Translations under genes and position numbers: made by a program
Assembly: GCA_905250025.1 (NCBI GenBank)
Contig: CAJNOJ010000078.1
Location: 341,231 to 405,230 of the forward strand
Direction: 5' to 3'
Source of the DNA: Adineta ricciae
Taxonomy: Eukaryota > Rotifera > Eurotatoria > Adinetida > Adinetidae
Length of the DNA: 64,000 nucleotides
The notes under the pieces: model-generated
Told to the model about the DNA's origin: nothing
The model's database searches: none
Seen by the model: the letters and a program-made list of their open reading frames with translations, nothing else
Shown: piece by piece, positions 35,611-49,100 of the stretch
Position numbering within the stretch: the stretch's first letter is position 1
Layout: the number at the start of each line of letters is the position of its first letter

Positions 35611-36634
35611 ATGTCAGCTGTCTTTGGACAAATCATTATTGGTCCACCGGGCAGTGGTAAAACAGCAACATTTGTTTCCTATATACATCAATCATTTATC
35701 TCGTTCTTCAGGTAAAACAACATACTCCGCGGCTATACAAGATTATTTCAATAAATGCACAGCTGGCATCAGTAGTCGACATGTTTATATTGTTAATTTA
35801 GATGCTGCGAACGTCGGCATGCCATACGAATGTGCAATAGATTTAGTTGACTTAATCACTGTCGATGATGTCTGTGATAATCTCAATTTGGGTCCAAATG
35901 GTTCCTTGATGTACTGTATTGAACATATTGAAAAGAATATCGATTGGTTGCTTAAACGTCTTGAATCTTTAATTGCTCAACATCCATCAACATTACCTCC
36001 ACCGTATATTCTATTCGATTGTCCTGGTCAGATTGAACTCTATACACATCATGGTTCGATTCATCATATAATTGAACAATTATCAAAAAAGTTAGATCTG
36101 CGACTTTGTTGTGTGAATTTGATCGATTCATATTACTGTTCCGATTCGTCGAATTTCATCAGTGCTCTGTTAACTTCATTATCGATGATGTTACATTTAG
36201 AGTTACCTCATGTGAATATTCTATCAAAGATCGATCTCGTTGAACGGTATGGCTCATTAGAGCACAACATTGATTTCTATACAGAAGTATTAGATTTATC
36301 CTATTTAATGGGAAATAAGAAGTCTACTGCAGATAAATTTCGGCCTAAATTAGCAAAGAAATACCGCAAGTTAAATGCGGCATTGGGTGAAGTTATTCAA
36401 GATTACAGTTTAGTTTCATATATTCCATTGGATGTTCAAGATCGATTGAGTATCGAGAAGGTTAACAATACTATTGATAAAGCAAATGGATTTATATTTG
36501 GACATTTGAAAAATGATGATTTATCACAACGAACAAATTTAATGTCCAATGCGTATGGTGTGGAACAATTTGAATATGCTAAAACAGCGAAAATCAGAGA
36601 AAATTATACAACTGTTGATGATGAAGATAGTTGA
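35611..36634 (+). CDS. GPN2: GPN-loop GTPase 2
   Basis: GPN GTPases are dimeric enzymes needed for assembly and nuclear import of RNA polymerases. Exons 35611-35656 and 35712-36634 give 322 codons, the family size. The P-loop GPPGSGKTT is split by the intron between Gly and Lys codons. The GPN insertion reads LNLGPNGSLMYC, switch II is FDCPGQIELYTHHG, and the base-specificity motif is LSKIDLVERYG. A C-terminal acidic tail (TTVDDEDS) follows GYDxxD-less DVQDRLSIEKV and NAYGVEQFEYAKTA. The 55-nt intron begins with nearly the same sequence that starts exon 2 (see finding). It lies 423 nt after RUNDC1 and 116 nt before the next same-strand gene. Confidence 0.93.
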
Positions 36635-36750
36635 AATATTGAGTCTATTTTTTGTACACTTTTTTCTCTAAAAGTTCAAATTTCGCATTCTGGATCGGTG
36701 ATTTCTCAGTGTATCCCAGACGTGACTTTCATCAATTCATTTCGTTTTAG
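36635..36750 (+). promoter_or_regulatory. Intercistronic spacer with acceptor at ATG
   Basis: A 116-nt spacer separates the GPN2 stop from the next ATG. It ends in TTCGTTTTAG directly before the start codon, an acceptor that no in-gene donor uses. Confidence 0.5.
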
Positions 36751-37416
36751 ATGGATGATGATTTCACACCCGGTGCCGATCCAGAAGAGGTATTAAATGA
36801 AAAATGTGTAAGATGAATATTGTAATGATTTGTAATCTAGATCAAGCAGTTTCTTCATGGCATTGGTTTGATACCACTCGATGAATATTATGGTACGAAG
36901 ATACGATTGCATCCGCATCGGTTGTTCTTTAACGACGTTTTCATTTAGTACAATTGAGAAAAATGTTGAAACGTCAGCGAAAGTCTTCGAAAATGACTAA
37001 TGAACAAATCCAAAGAAAATTAATCGAAAATGGAATATTTAAAGATGACCTATCGAGAAATCCGCCGGTAAAAAAATATTTTTTCATAGTTGATCACTCA
37101 TACTATCCTTTTTCAGATATTATGCCCTCGAAAGCGAACTTCTTTCTCTCCAGTTATCACTCGTAAACGAGGTAAAGCAATAAAAAAGCGAACGCCATCA
37201 GCTACACAAGCAGCCAATCCTCCAGTAGTTGTCCCTTCCGTTCCAACATGTACCATTTCGGTAAGATGGATGAAATCAACAATCTAGATTGTAATTGGAT
37301 GTTCCATTTAAATATTCTAGTCAACGGACGAAAAATCCAATGATGCTGACTCGATTGATTATGATCAACCCTTAGATCTACGCTTACGTCCGTATCTAGC
37401 TAATAAATCTTCCTAA
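36751..37416 (+). CDS. Small orphan nuclear-type protein with PLDLR motif
   Basis: Five exons (36751-36789, 36841-36892, 36949-37067, 37117-37260, 37321-37416) close cleanly to 149 codons. I do not recognise the family. The N terminus is acidic (MDDDFTPGADPEE), followed by IKQFLHGIGLIPLDEYYV and a basic helix RKMLKRQRKSSKM. Two further basic clusters (PRKRTSF, TRKRGKAIKKR) look like nuclear localisation signals. Near the C terminus is PLDLRLRP; PLDLR fits the PxDLS/R peptide that binds the corepressor CtBP. It follows GPN2 with a short spacer and may share its transcript. Consistent splice phases support a real gene; a role as a nuclear adaptor is inference. Confidence 0.6.
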
Positions 37417-40400
37417 CGACAGAGTATCTGTAAGTGTTGTTTGTCAGATATGTATGTATATTGCTTTTATTTCCAATAAAATATAAACATGAATGAAATT
37501 GTATAAATCATATACAACGATCTTTTGCTTGGCAAAAAAAATGATGGTGTCATAGAACATTATGCGGCTGCAACGGCAACAAGGATGAATTGTGATCTCA
37601 AAGTGGAAATCCTGGTAGCAAGGTTGTTATTAAGGATTTCAGAACACTCTCTGAACTTCTGGATTGGAACTGAAAGTAGGATAAGTTTCTTCTTAACTTT
37701 CAAGTATCATTGAATACTGATTGGTGGATTAGCATGAGCAATTTATTATCATTTTCTTAATATCGACACCAGTTACTAAACTAGAATAATTTATCATCAG
37801 GCACCGATAAACTTCTAATTATCTTGTTGTGTTCATCTACATTATGCAAGTAACAAATAACTCATCTGAATAGATTTCCCAAGAGAAGAACGAACTAATC
37901 AATTTACCAGGCGAAAAAAAAACAACAGCTTCCCCTTCACATGTTCAGTTATTTTCTTCCGAAGAAAAACACTTTGTAAGGTTGATATTTCATGCATATA
38001 ACCTTGTATAATTTGTTGACTGTGCATATATAAAAAGACTCTGACATGTCAAATATTTTTTTCGAACAAAGTACAAGTGCTGAAATGCATAATAAACAGT
38101 GAAATATTGACTGAATATATATTTCTTGTTTATTAACATCGAACTAAACTTTACTGATCGATGTGACAGTGATGATACGGCGTTTCTTTTTCAATTGCAT
38201 TTCGTAGAAGCAAGTCACCCATAGAGTTCTTTCTGACGTTTGATTGCAAAATTATCTTGACGTGAATAGAAAACATTTACATTACTTGTTCGTCTGACGC
38301 TGAAGATTATTTCATTTCATTTCATCTATCGACGATGTATGAGTGTGGCCAACAGACATACGGCCTTCAATTCTCTTTCTTGACTAGTAACTAAATATTG
38401 ACTTTGATTAGATGTATTTTACAAACGACAACCTACAAAAGTAAGCAGCTCAAGACATCTGCATATACCGTTTCGAAAGAGAAATCCTCTGATTAGAATC
38501 GAGTTCACGCTCGTTTCTTGCCGTTGAATAAGGTATTTGCGCTCACTTGTAATCATATAAGTGTGAGCAGAATTTATGAAAGAACGTTTGGAACCACTCA
38601 CACAATGAGACAGTGCAGAATACGAGTCTCTTTTTTTTTCATGAGTAATTTTTTGTCGACTCAGCCAAAGTCATCATATTCTTTTTCCTTTTTTCTTTTT
38701 CTCCGTCTTTTTCTCGCTGCTCATCATCTTCACCACCATCGGGGTTTCTTTTTGACAGTCGGCAGCAATGCTGTTACGACTGCCATCTCTTTCCTTTTCT
38801 TTCCTCTTCTTCTCTCTTACGGTTTCTATTGAAAAGAAAACCGAAGGAGAAAAAGCCACACACACGTTCTCCTGTTGAAACATGTTACTCTATTTTGTGT
38901 CGATACACAGTCAGAAGAAGAGAAGGAGAGCGCTCATTAGTGGTCTATCGTTAAAAGCGACAACAACACGACTTGCACACTAATTTTCTTTAAATAATAT
39001 TTACAGTTCCAATGATAAAATCAGTATTGTAAACGAATCGTTCGTGTTATCGCTACGACGTCTTCTTATATCATCCTTCAGGTAATGTAGATACTTTGCT
39101 TTTCTTCTAGCATGCGGTATATTAGTAAAATAATCATCGATATTGTTGGTATATACCTTCTTGACTAATGAAACAACAAGAGGGTAATCAAGCATTCTTT
39201 ATAAGGAAAAAAGAAATGTTTGTCTATCCTAAGTTGTCATTTATTGATCCTTGAAATGAATGCTTCGAACACAATCGTTTGTTTTCTATCTAGAAAAATC
39301 AGGCGTCGAGCGAGTACGAGAGAAAAAAAAAGAAAAAAAATTTCAAATTCCCTCTTTTCTTTGTATTATATACGATCTCTTCTTTATGCAAATTAATATT
39401 CTTTTTTTTCCTCATATAAAAACGTTTTTTCCTCTCTTTGAAAAAAACAAGTAAGAATGTTGTCATACTTGATTGAGACCTTGAAGTTGTTCTTATGATG
39501 CTATTTCACTTGCTATGCCGAATAATATTAATCTTCAAAACATGTTATCAGCAAGAAAGAAACAGAAGTACAATCAAGTTAGTTTGCCATCTTAAGAACA
39601 GAATCAAATCCGATTTTCCGCAGAAAAAGATGTCGACTAGTATTAATATCTATATATATATAGGAGGAGTCATGCAAATCATTCGATCGAATGTCTAACA
39701 AAACATCCTTTTGTTCGAAGTACAACATTTCTATCCTGCTGCGCTTTTTTTTGCGTGTGTATCTTGGTATGTTCTAATCTTTTCAATCCTTGAATGTTTT
39801 TTTTTCTGTTATTTGACAACTTCTTGAATGTCATCTATGTACAAAACACATTTCTCACGATAAATATCAAATTTATCATCAGCAAAAAAAAGTACAGGCC
39901 TTGAGAATCTGTATATACTCAGTTGGTTAAACATTCTAATCTATAGTTCAGATGTTATGTTAATAGGATTAGTTCATTTCTTTTTTGACTGGCCTGACTT
40001 AACAAGTCCGTTGTTGATTATTGTTTTTCTTCTTCTTTCGCATACGAAAAGGAGAACATAATAGAATTTTATTGAGATTGACGTGTTCCGGAAATGATCG
40101 GAAAACGATAAAGGATATTTTCTTTGAAATTGATGTCGAATAATCAAAAGCAAATAAATCCCTTCGTAGTTATTTTCTTTCTTCGCCGTGAAAGCAATGT
40201 GAGTATGTATTCTTAACATTTTTCTTCTAATAAAAAAGAATCACTGTAAGTCATTTTCTTTCATCAATACGAAGCGACAGATGCACATAAATTTGATTTA
40301 TGAAGTTTTTTTTTATTTAACTTAATGTAAAAGTAAAGAAAAACGTCGTTGGCAAGGTCATTGACTGTTCCTGTCGGAATCTCAGATCCCATAGAAAAGA

Positions 40401-40541
40401 TGTAATTCGAAAACTTCGATTATGAGTAAACGCCAGCTTTTTCGTAATCGGAGCAAATTAATATGTCATCTCTTTTCTTTTCTTTCGTAGATTTCATATC
40501 ATTGAAAACACCTAATCTCAACTATTTATTGAACGTTCAAT
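37417..40541. other. 3.1 kb region without a recognised gene
   Basis: Scattered short open frames (for example 37525-37713, 38518-38832, 39260-39454) are low complexity and lie over one another on both strands. AT- and purine-rich tracts are common. An acceptor-like TTTCGTAG at about 40483-40490 precedes the sHSP start by about 50 nt. One TTCCGGAA (40086-40093) resembles half of a heat-shock element, but no full three-unit element was seen. Confidence 0.5.
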
Positions 40542-41324
40542 ATGCAAACATTAGCGTCTCCATTAACTGAAACAACTCGTATCGAAGTTAATGTTGCCGA
40601 ATTCGCGCGTGGTGAAATCGCTGTTAAACTTCGACGTGATAACACATTACTTGTACATGCTCTACATCTTGATCAATTCGCTGTAGATAATTTTTTTCGT
40701 AAAGAATTAGTTAAAACATTTCCTTTACCACCCGGTGCCGATGTTGATAAAATACGTTCAATCATACGGAACAATGGAGTATTGACCATTGACATACCTA
40801 TGTTAAGAGATAATGATGCAATACGACGTTCACATGAAGAATTACTACGAGCAATGGATCAGCCGAGGCCCCAACGAAAAAATGATTATGTACGTTCAGT
40901 TTCGCAAGCGAACGTGACGGATTTTGCTCAACAATCGTTAAGACAAGAACCGTCAACAGTGCACAAAAGTACGGGAAGTCTGGCTAACATGGATCACCGA
41001 CAACATTCAGCATCATTTAATATCGCGGACTTTCTACAATCGAAATTCCATCCAACATTTACACCGAATCGTAAAAAGTTAACCTTAAAAGTCGACACAC
41101 GTGGATATCAACCCGAAGAACTGACTGTTCGCCTATTGGATGATAATTTATTAGTACAAGGAAAGAAAGCCTCGTCGTCATCCAAAATATCGGACAGTAA
41201 ACAATTTAGTCAAAGTATTCGTTTACCTGATGGAATTGATAAATGCAATGTTACGTCTCAAGTTATGGATGACGGAATGCTCTTTATTGAAATACCATTG
41301 ATTAATTCATCCATGTACCGATGA
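40542..41324 (+). CDS. Small heat-shock protein with two alpha-crystallin domains
   Basis: This intronless gene of 260 codons resembles the small heat-shock protein chaperones, which hold unfolding proteins in ATP-independent oligomers. Two alpha-crystallin-like domains are seen. The first, residues about 10-95, has IEVNVAEFARGEIAVKL, LLVHALH, KTFPLPPGADVDKI and NNGVLTIDIPM. The second, about 185-258, has LTLKVDTRGYQPEELTVRLL, NLLVQGKK, QSIRLPDGID and DDGMLFIEIPL. Between them lies a Gln/Ser/Arg-rich linker with no domain. Most animal sHSPs have a single ACD, though dual-ACD forms exist in some flatworms. No C-terminal IxI/V motif follows the second ACD. AATAAA signals follow at about 41359 and 41391. 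A role in stress or desiccation tolerance is a reasonable inference for the presumed organism. Confidence 0.85.
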   Translation: MQTLASPLTETTRIEVNVAEFARGEIAVKLRRDNTLLVHALHLDQFAVDNFFRKELVKTFPLPPGADVDKIRSIIRNNGVLTIDIPMLRDNDAIRRSHEELLRAMDQPRPQRKNDYVRSVSQANVTDFAQQSLRQEPSTVHKSTGSLANMDHRQHSASFNIADFLQSKFHPTFTPNRKKLTLKVDTRGYQPEELTVRLLDDNLLVQGKKASSSSKISDSKQFSQSIRLPDGIDKCNVTSQVMDDGMLFIEIPLINSSMYR

Positions 41325-43114
41325 TGTAACTTTGAAAAAGATGAAAGATTTTTTCATGAATAAATCGATCAGTTTTTGCTAGATTATGAAAAATAAACCT
41401 ATTCTTTTAGAATATATCAGGCCAATTGACTGACAGTATTCTTTCGATTTCTTAGCCTCCGTAACGAAAATTGAACAATCGAATTCGGTTTCATTATTCA
41501 TTCTTCATTACGCATAGACACATCTTTGTTTCGATTAGATCATTTTTGAGGATTGAATGACATTTCTTTCTGATGATTAAATTTAATCAAAATTTTTATC
41601 CGAATGTAAATAAAGATGACGTAAATTTTCAAATGACATCTTTATTTGTTATAGAACTCGAAGCACTATCGATGACATGAGCTAATGTCATAATAATGAG
41701 AAAAGAAATATTTTGTTTGTTAAGTGAACGATTATGGAGAACTAGAGATGTGAGCGTAGGCGAAATGTGCCCACACCCACCTGCACTCACATCTGCATTC
41801 AATTTTGCGTGTGAATTTGGGTTTGTTTGATCGTTATTATTGGCATATGTGTTAACATGGAAGGACATACACAACTTCAAATTCATGATTGCCATTTTAC
41901 GTTTAATGGAATCAAGAACGAGATTCGTCTAGATTTTCAAAGAGTGATTGATAAAAAGCACAACCATTCGGACACTCAGTCATCCGAACATATGAATATT
42001 TGCATGAAATTTACAGCTGCCTGTCAACCACTCCTCCGTTTCAGCATAGCAACATCCAGTTTGATTTGAATTAGTAGAATGACATCAGCTGTAATAAAAT
42101 CATATAATGAAAACATTCCTGACATTGCTCTAAAATTTATTTGTCTTATGCATTCTCACTCTGATTTCTAATCAATACACATGTACATTTTATTATACTT
42201 GTAAATTTGTTGTCATAGCCATAATTGATGTACATGCAAACAATAACTAGATGAGGTCAACATAAAAACATGAGGAAGTCTTGATATTTACAGTTTGTTG
42301 CTTTGATAATCGTGCACCTTTAGTAAACGACTGTCCGTAGATATTGACAGGCGCAAGCGTTCGACCTGGAGGTTAGATGGATGTAATCTGAGGAAATACA
42401 AGACACAGTTTTATTTGTAATTAAGACAAGCCACGGTATTATGACCGATGGGGATAATAAGAAAGTGACTTGCATCATACGCTCTCTTTATCTTTTCTCC
42501 GCCTTCATTATCAACATCATCATCATCTACTTTTTCTTCCATAGATCTTCTGTTATTCTCACTAGTCATCTCGTTTCCCTGTTGATGATTATGTCTACTA
42601 ACGAAGACAAGTAGTCGAAGTTGATGAGAAGATATGAAAGCGAGAAGAAGAGGAAAGAAGTCGTTCCAGCGCATTTTTCTGCTTCGGAAAGGAGAGAATC
42701 GGAGAATATATCTCTTGTTTTAGACACCGACAATTTTGTCAGAGAGAAAGATCTATGTCCAAGATTTCAGTATATAATTCTTTCTTTTCTTACAAAATAT
42801 ATCATCATCGTCATTACCATTATCAAGCATTACCTCGAGTATTTTCACGGCGCATGAAAAATGAGTAGAGTTCTTCTTAGAACAATTCGCGTGAAGCACT
42901 TGTGCTTGCTATTTAACTATTTTTTCGATTAAAACAACGGACTCTTATCAATAACGTAGTACCAACCATCGGTCCTCATTAGTGTCTATTACATTCAGTT
43001 CTTTTCCGATTCGTACGCACAGACATACACAAACGTTTACTCAGATAAACAAACAGACAGGTAAAGAAAAATCTGATTTTCATCACTTTTACACACGCAA
43101 AGAAAAGGCAAATC
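41325..43114. other. 1.8 kb region without a recognised gene
   Basis: Open frames at 41629-41895 (-), 41827-42069 (+) and 42411-42674 (-) have no family resemblance and overlap. A G-rich element (minus strand, 41769-41781) contains TGGGTGTGGG. The right end should hold the adenylyl cyclase promoter. Confidence 0.45.
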
Positions 43115-46100
43115 ATGGATAAAAGCCATCATCAACAACGTCGATCTCCTGTTTTCAAATTTCTCCGGCGTCATCGAAATTCAATACCCGCGTCCACATC
43201 AACATCATCGACCCGACTAAACGATCTTCAAACTCGAACACGTAATTCCATCGTTACTCCACCAAAACAAACTACCAAACGAAGTAAGTCTACAGAGAAG
43301 CAACTCAACTATTCTTGTACATAATCATGTTAACTTGCTCCTAATGTACATTTTGCTTTTATTATGTCGAGAACAACCTTGGCCTACTATTGACATGTCG
43401 TATGATGCAATCAAAAAGGCCAATTAATAACTCGTTGAGTTGATTTGAACTGAGTAGACGAACATCTATTATTCATCTATTAACTAAGTCAAAATCGAAA
43501 TGATTCTTTAATAGCCGTTTTGTTACTCAAACAAACACAGATCTAATGTCTTCTTTACGATTGTTAACGATATACCAGCTGAGTTAATAGAGTAGACCAT
43601 AAACCTAAAGGCAATACGTAGATCATATTTGAGGGATGTAATACAATAAAAAAAACATGCAAAAATAATCGATATTGTCAAAGAGACGAACAGATTGGAT
43701 TATTCTCATACTAGCTAAGGTTCTATCTCTTCCCTTGGCTTTTTTTCACTGATATTTGTCATAATTTCAGACCTGTAACAAACTCGCATATGTAGGAGTG
43801 GCTTTGTCTGCTTTCCCTTAACTATCAATCTTCATTTGTCTGTTTTTGTTGTTGTAGAAGCTACGCATGTATTCGATATTGGTAATTCACACAGCAATTC
43901 AACAAGTTCAGCACGACTTGCATTTGATTGTTCATCAACGGATGTAAATACAGGTATAATTTCCATTGATATTAACTTCAAGTATACTCCTTTTTTCCCG
44001 TTTCGGACACATAACGATGATGATAGTGATGACAGAAGTCTTTTGCGTATAAATATAAATAACCGTGCTAATTTAATTGTATGATAGGATCATACGAGAA
44101 ATTAAATACTTCGTTTCTTTGATTTGTGCACTGATGCATTCTTATCAATGACCTTAGCAGACAGTCAACTTCGTGACAGATATTGTTGTTTTTTCTCAAT
44201 ACTAAATATTTCGTACGAATGAATACGTTCTCCTGACCGACAGAGCGAACACAGAAGAAAATGTTTGTATGGTTAGAGTGGAGAGACAAGTTGTCAAGCG
44301 TTGATTATCATTCTCATCTTTATGATCTGTCGGCGATATTCATCATCATCTTTCCTCGTTTTTTCCCTTTCTGCCTTCTTTAATACCGCGGAGACTTCAT
44401 CATTGATTTGTTATTATGAAAAGGTCTAAAAGCGACGAGTGAATTATAATATCTTGAGTTTGATTCGAATAAGTTAATCATCATCGTGTGTCTTCAATTG
44501 AAGACAAAACTTTTTCTTTTCGATTGAGATCACTAAGGAGAAGAACTTGCAGTAATTTGATCTAATGATATGATTTTAAATAACAAAGAACAGTTGTTTT
44601 TCGTGCTCCTTTTCCATCTGATAACGATCTAATGAGTAGTTTTATCATGAATTTTCGTGAAATGATTCATAGACAAATCGATGAGTTATACCCAAAGGAT
44701 ACCAATGATGATTTTTTAATGATAATCGGTGTAAAAAGCATCTGTATCAATTTCTCATCATTATCATCGTCGATTTGATTAAATATCTTGTAATATTTCA
44801 ACTAAATATTGATATTTTATTCATGCGGTCGGTCTTTCTCTTCGCTTCGGCTCGAATATAAATACTCGATGAGAACATCTTATCGATTCTTGTCTCTTTG
44901 TCATTTATTTTAGCCACTATGGATAATAAACATTATTTTGGTCTATATTTAATCCGTATAAAACATAGTTTGATTCTGTTCTCTCTATTATTGATTGCTT
45001 TTCAAAGTTTGACTTATTTATTATTGGCAATATTTTCTAAAAAAGTAACATTTTCCTCGAAAACTCCTTCGTACAAGTCAATTCTTTTCTTCTAGTACCT
45101 CTTGGCTCAATTTATTCTTGAAATCGTTCTTTTCTCCTGTGTTTTGCTCGTCTCTATAGCATTGATTGTATTACTGCAACGAGAGAAATTTCTTCATGCT
45201 CATGTCTATATATCATGTTTATTGATATGGATATTATTAACATTATTCTCCATCATACCTGTCATTTTGCAACAGTACACATCAATTATTCGTCTTATGG
45301 GCATAATTACATTTTCAATCATCACAATTCATACGACATTACCGGTCTCGCGTTCGTGGACTGTCCTAATGGCATTGTTCACCTCTTTCATTCATTTGAT
45401 ATTCGTTATCCGTTCACATTCCATTCGTAATCTACACAACAGATCCTATCGAATGGAATTCAAACTTGAAGTAAATTGCCGTTGCCTTTCAATCTAAATA
45501 TTGCTCGATTCTTTTTGCTTGTTAGGTAATCTGTCTTTCGTTATTCTACGTGTCGTGTAACCTCTTCGGCTTGTGTTATCGGTATTTAACTGATGCACAT
45601 CAAAAGAAAACATATCAGAATACAATGCGTTGTATCGAAGCACGATTACGACTTGAACGGGAAAAAGAACAACAGGAAACATTGATTCTTAGTGTGATAC
45701 CAGCACATATTGGTATGATTTTGCTGAAAGCCTTCTAATGATTCATCTTGATTCGTTCTTATGATAGCGTTGAGTATGAAATCGGAAATGTTGCGTAAGG
45801 TGAAAGAAACAGCGAAGTATCATAATCTACAATCGCGAGATTATGATGATCAAAGATCTCATACAAAGAAAGTCAATGTGCGGAAAGCAACGTTTCATGA
45901 TCTATACATTAAAAAGCACGAAAATGTGACGTAAGTTTACATATATATACTTTGCACATCGATTGTACGATTTTATCTCATAGAATTTTATATGCGGATA
46001 TCGTCAATTTTACACCGTTGTCGGAAAAGTTTACTCCTCCAGAATTAGTACAAATTCTAAATAAACTCTTCGGAAAATTTGATCAATTAGCACAGGTAAT

Positions 46101-49100
46101 GTCCATAAAATCGATCGAAATCATACAGTTCATGTTGATTCATTATAGGAATGTGATTGTATGCGAATAAAAATTCTTGGTGATTGTTATTATTGTGTGA
46201 GTGGTTTGCCAATAAGTCGGCCTAATCACGCATCAAACTGTGTTCGAATGGGTTTGAAAATGATAGAAGATATTAAGTGAGTCATCGTTGTTCTTTTATT
46301 AAAAATCAAAACAATTCAATTCAATTCAAGATTAGTACGAGAAGCAACCGGTGTGAATGTTGATATGCGTATTGGTATACATACGGGACGAGTTTTATGC
46401 GGTGTATTAGGTTTGAAAAAATGGCAATACGATACATGGTCCGATGATGTAACATTGGCTAATCATATCGAAGCTGGTGGTGTACCAGGGTTCGTATCAA
46501 TGAGGTTTCATTTAAGAAAATTAATTATCGGATCTATATATGTAGACGTGTTCATATATCAGAAAGCACGTTACTAAATTTGGGTAATGAGTTCGACGTG
46601 GAGGAAGCACATGGCCATGAACGTGATGCTTATATCGCTAAATTAGGTATTAAGACTTACTTTATTATACCACGTGATGTACCCAATGTTCTAAGTCAAT
46701 TAACCATGAAGTAAACATGAAATGGAACTTATTGTCTGTATTGTTCAAGTTTTCTAGTAGCGGCGATACTCGTAAATCGAGTAAAAAAATGCAGAAACTA
46801 TTGGATACATGGTCGAATGAAACGCCATTTTCTGCACAAGGCCTTTCGGATAATGATAAATCAGATGCAGCGAAAAGTTTCGTTCTTCTCGAAGATAATT
46901 TAAAACCATTAGCAACATCGTTTACTTGCTTGTATGAAATTTTTGTCAGAAATCTAAACATAGAAAATCTTATTTCTGTCTTATAGACGGCGTCGACGAA
47001 GCACGAATGATCTACAGCCAATAACGCTTGAATTTAATAAACAAGCTGATAAATGTCAGAAAGTTTTAGATGATGATGAAGAAAATCGAACAGCGAGCGA
47101 AAAAGTATTTCGTTCGTTACCCGAACTACGCTATCGATATTATGTAATCAATGCCGCTAGCGTTTTCTTCGCTATTCTTGTTATTCAAGCATTGATTCTG
47201 GAAAAGTATAGAGCGAAAATACCATATTGTCCATTCCATTCATATTTACTCTATTCTTCTAGGAATGCTCTTTATTTGATTTTAATCATTGTCGGATTAT
47301 GTGTATTCGGTATAGCTGCACTTCTTTGCGTTATTGATTTATCCAAAGTTTGCCATCTTTTCTTCTCTTCTTACGTAACAATCCGTTCTTTTTAGCTACA
47401 ACGGGATAATCATCGATCATTATTAGATCAACCGGTTTATTTAGTGACACATTACTATTTCATTCGTTTACCTGTTAGTCTTCTGCTCATTGCTGTGTGT
47501 GTGCTAACACCATTCGCAGTCTCATGGCGATCATCACCGCCGTCGGATAATCAGTATACGAATACAACTGTAATGCCAAATATGTCTATTCCTCGTAATA
47601 GTATCGATCAAGTAAGATTTCATTTTCTTTATTTCATCTACAATGCTTCGAACGAGGAAAGACCTAATTATCCTGATAATGTCAGAGTTCGTTGATCTTT
47701 ACTCGACTCTATCGTTTCTGTCAACATCATTAATGATGTCTTCGAAATAACCTTTTTGATCAATCATAATTCTTTCATCTAGACTCATCTAGCACCAATG
47801 CCAACGATTAGTCTTAGTTCATCGTTAGTCAATCCAATCACAAACGAATTTTGTTATCATTTCGAATTTCATATCCTATTAATTCAATTGGCTCTCCTAA
47901 CTGTTTCATCATTCATGCATCTCTATTTTCTACTCAAAGCATTTATCATGATTGTAACAGTAACTTTCTATGTGTTCTATTCGTATTATTTCGATGTTTA
48001 CGACACAATTGCCAGACATTCGAATTTAACAAGTACGACATTGATTATTCAAACGATGTTCGAAGTGTTCTTCTTCATTCTCTTATTAATTGGCCTGGAT
48101 CGACGAGTAACTTGTCCCTAGGAGAGGAAACATCAATATTTCTGCTTGACAATTTAGATCGAATATATGAGCCGACTGGATTTGTTATGGACGATTAAAT
48201 TTGAAAACGAAAAACATGAAGTCGAAACAGTCAGTACAATCAGTCGATTGTTACTAGAAAATATTTTACCCAAACATGTCGCAGAAATTATCATTAAAGA
48301 AAATATGAGTCAAGTAGGATAAAACTTCATATGTGTAGAGGATTCGAGCCTGTCGATGTTTGCATTTTTTAGGGTTTATATCATGAAAGTTATGATAATG
48401 TTGTGGTTATGTTTGCATCGATTCCTAATTTTAAAGAATTCTATGTTCAATCCGATGCGAATAATGATGGATTGGAATGTTTGAGACTATTGAACGAAAT
48501 CATTGCTGAGTTTGATAAAGTTTGTTCCTATTCGATTTGAAACTTCATGGATAATTGAGTCTTTCTACTTGATTTTAGTTATTAGATAAGAATAAATTTA
48601 GTGGTGTGGAAAAAATAAAAACAATTGGTAATACTTATATGGCAGCAGCTGGATTGAATCCAGGCGCTGAACATCGAATGGTACGATATACTTTGATTGA
48701 AAGTGAATTAATGTTAGTTTTTTGTTATTCAGACAAGAGAACGATACAACCAGAACGTCGTTGCACTTGCTGAATTTGCTTTTGCAATGATCGCGGTTTT
48801 AGAAGGTATCAATCGCGATTGCTTCAATGATTTTAAATTACGTGTTGGTATGTGTAATGGGCCACTTGTAGCCGGTAAGTGCCGTTTGATTTCTTGCGAT
48901 GGTTTTTGAGTCAATGCCTTCAGGTATTGTCGGTGCTAAAAAACCTCAATACGATATTTGGGGAAATACGGTTAATGTTGCCTCACGTATGGATAGTACT
49001 GGTGTAGTTAGTTGTATTCATGTAAGTAGAACGAAGATGAGAAAGATGCAAGAATATTCGAATGATTGTTGGTAGGTTCCGGAGGAAACTCAGAAGGTTT

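Noticed and set aside
40086-40093. Heat-shock element upstream of the sHSP gene
   Set aside because: Only one TTCnnGAA pair, about 450 nt away; not a full element.
48338-48349. tRNA-like B-box on the minus strand
   Set aside because: No A-box or cloverleaf around it; it lies at an intron border of the cyclase gene.
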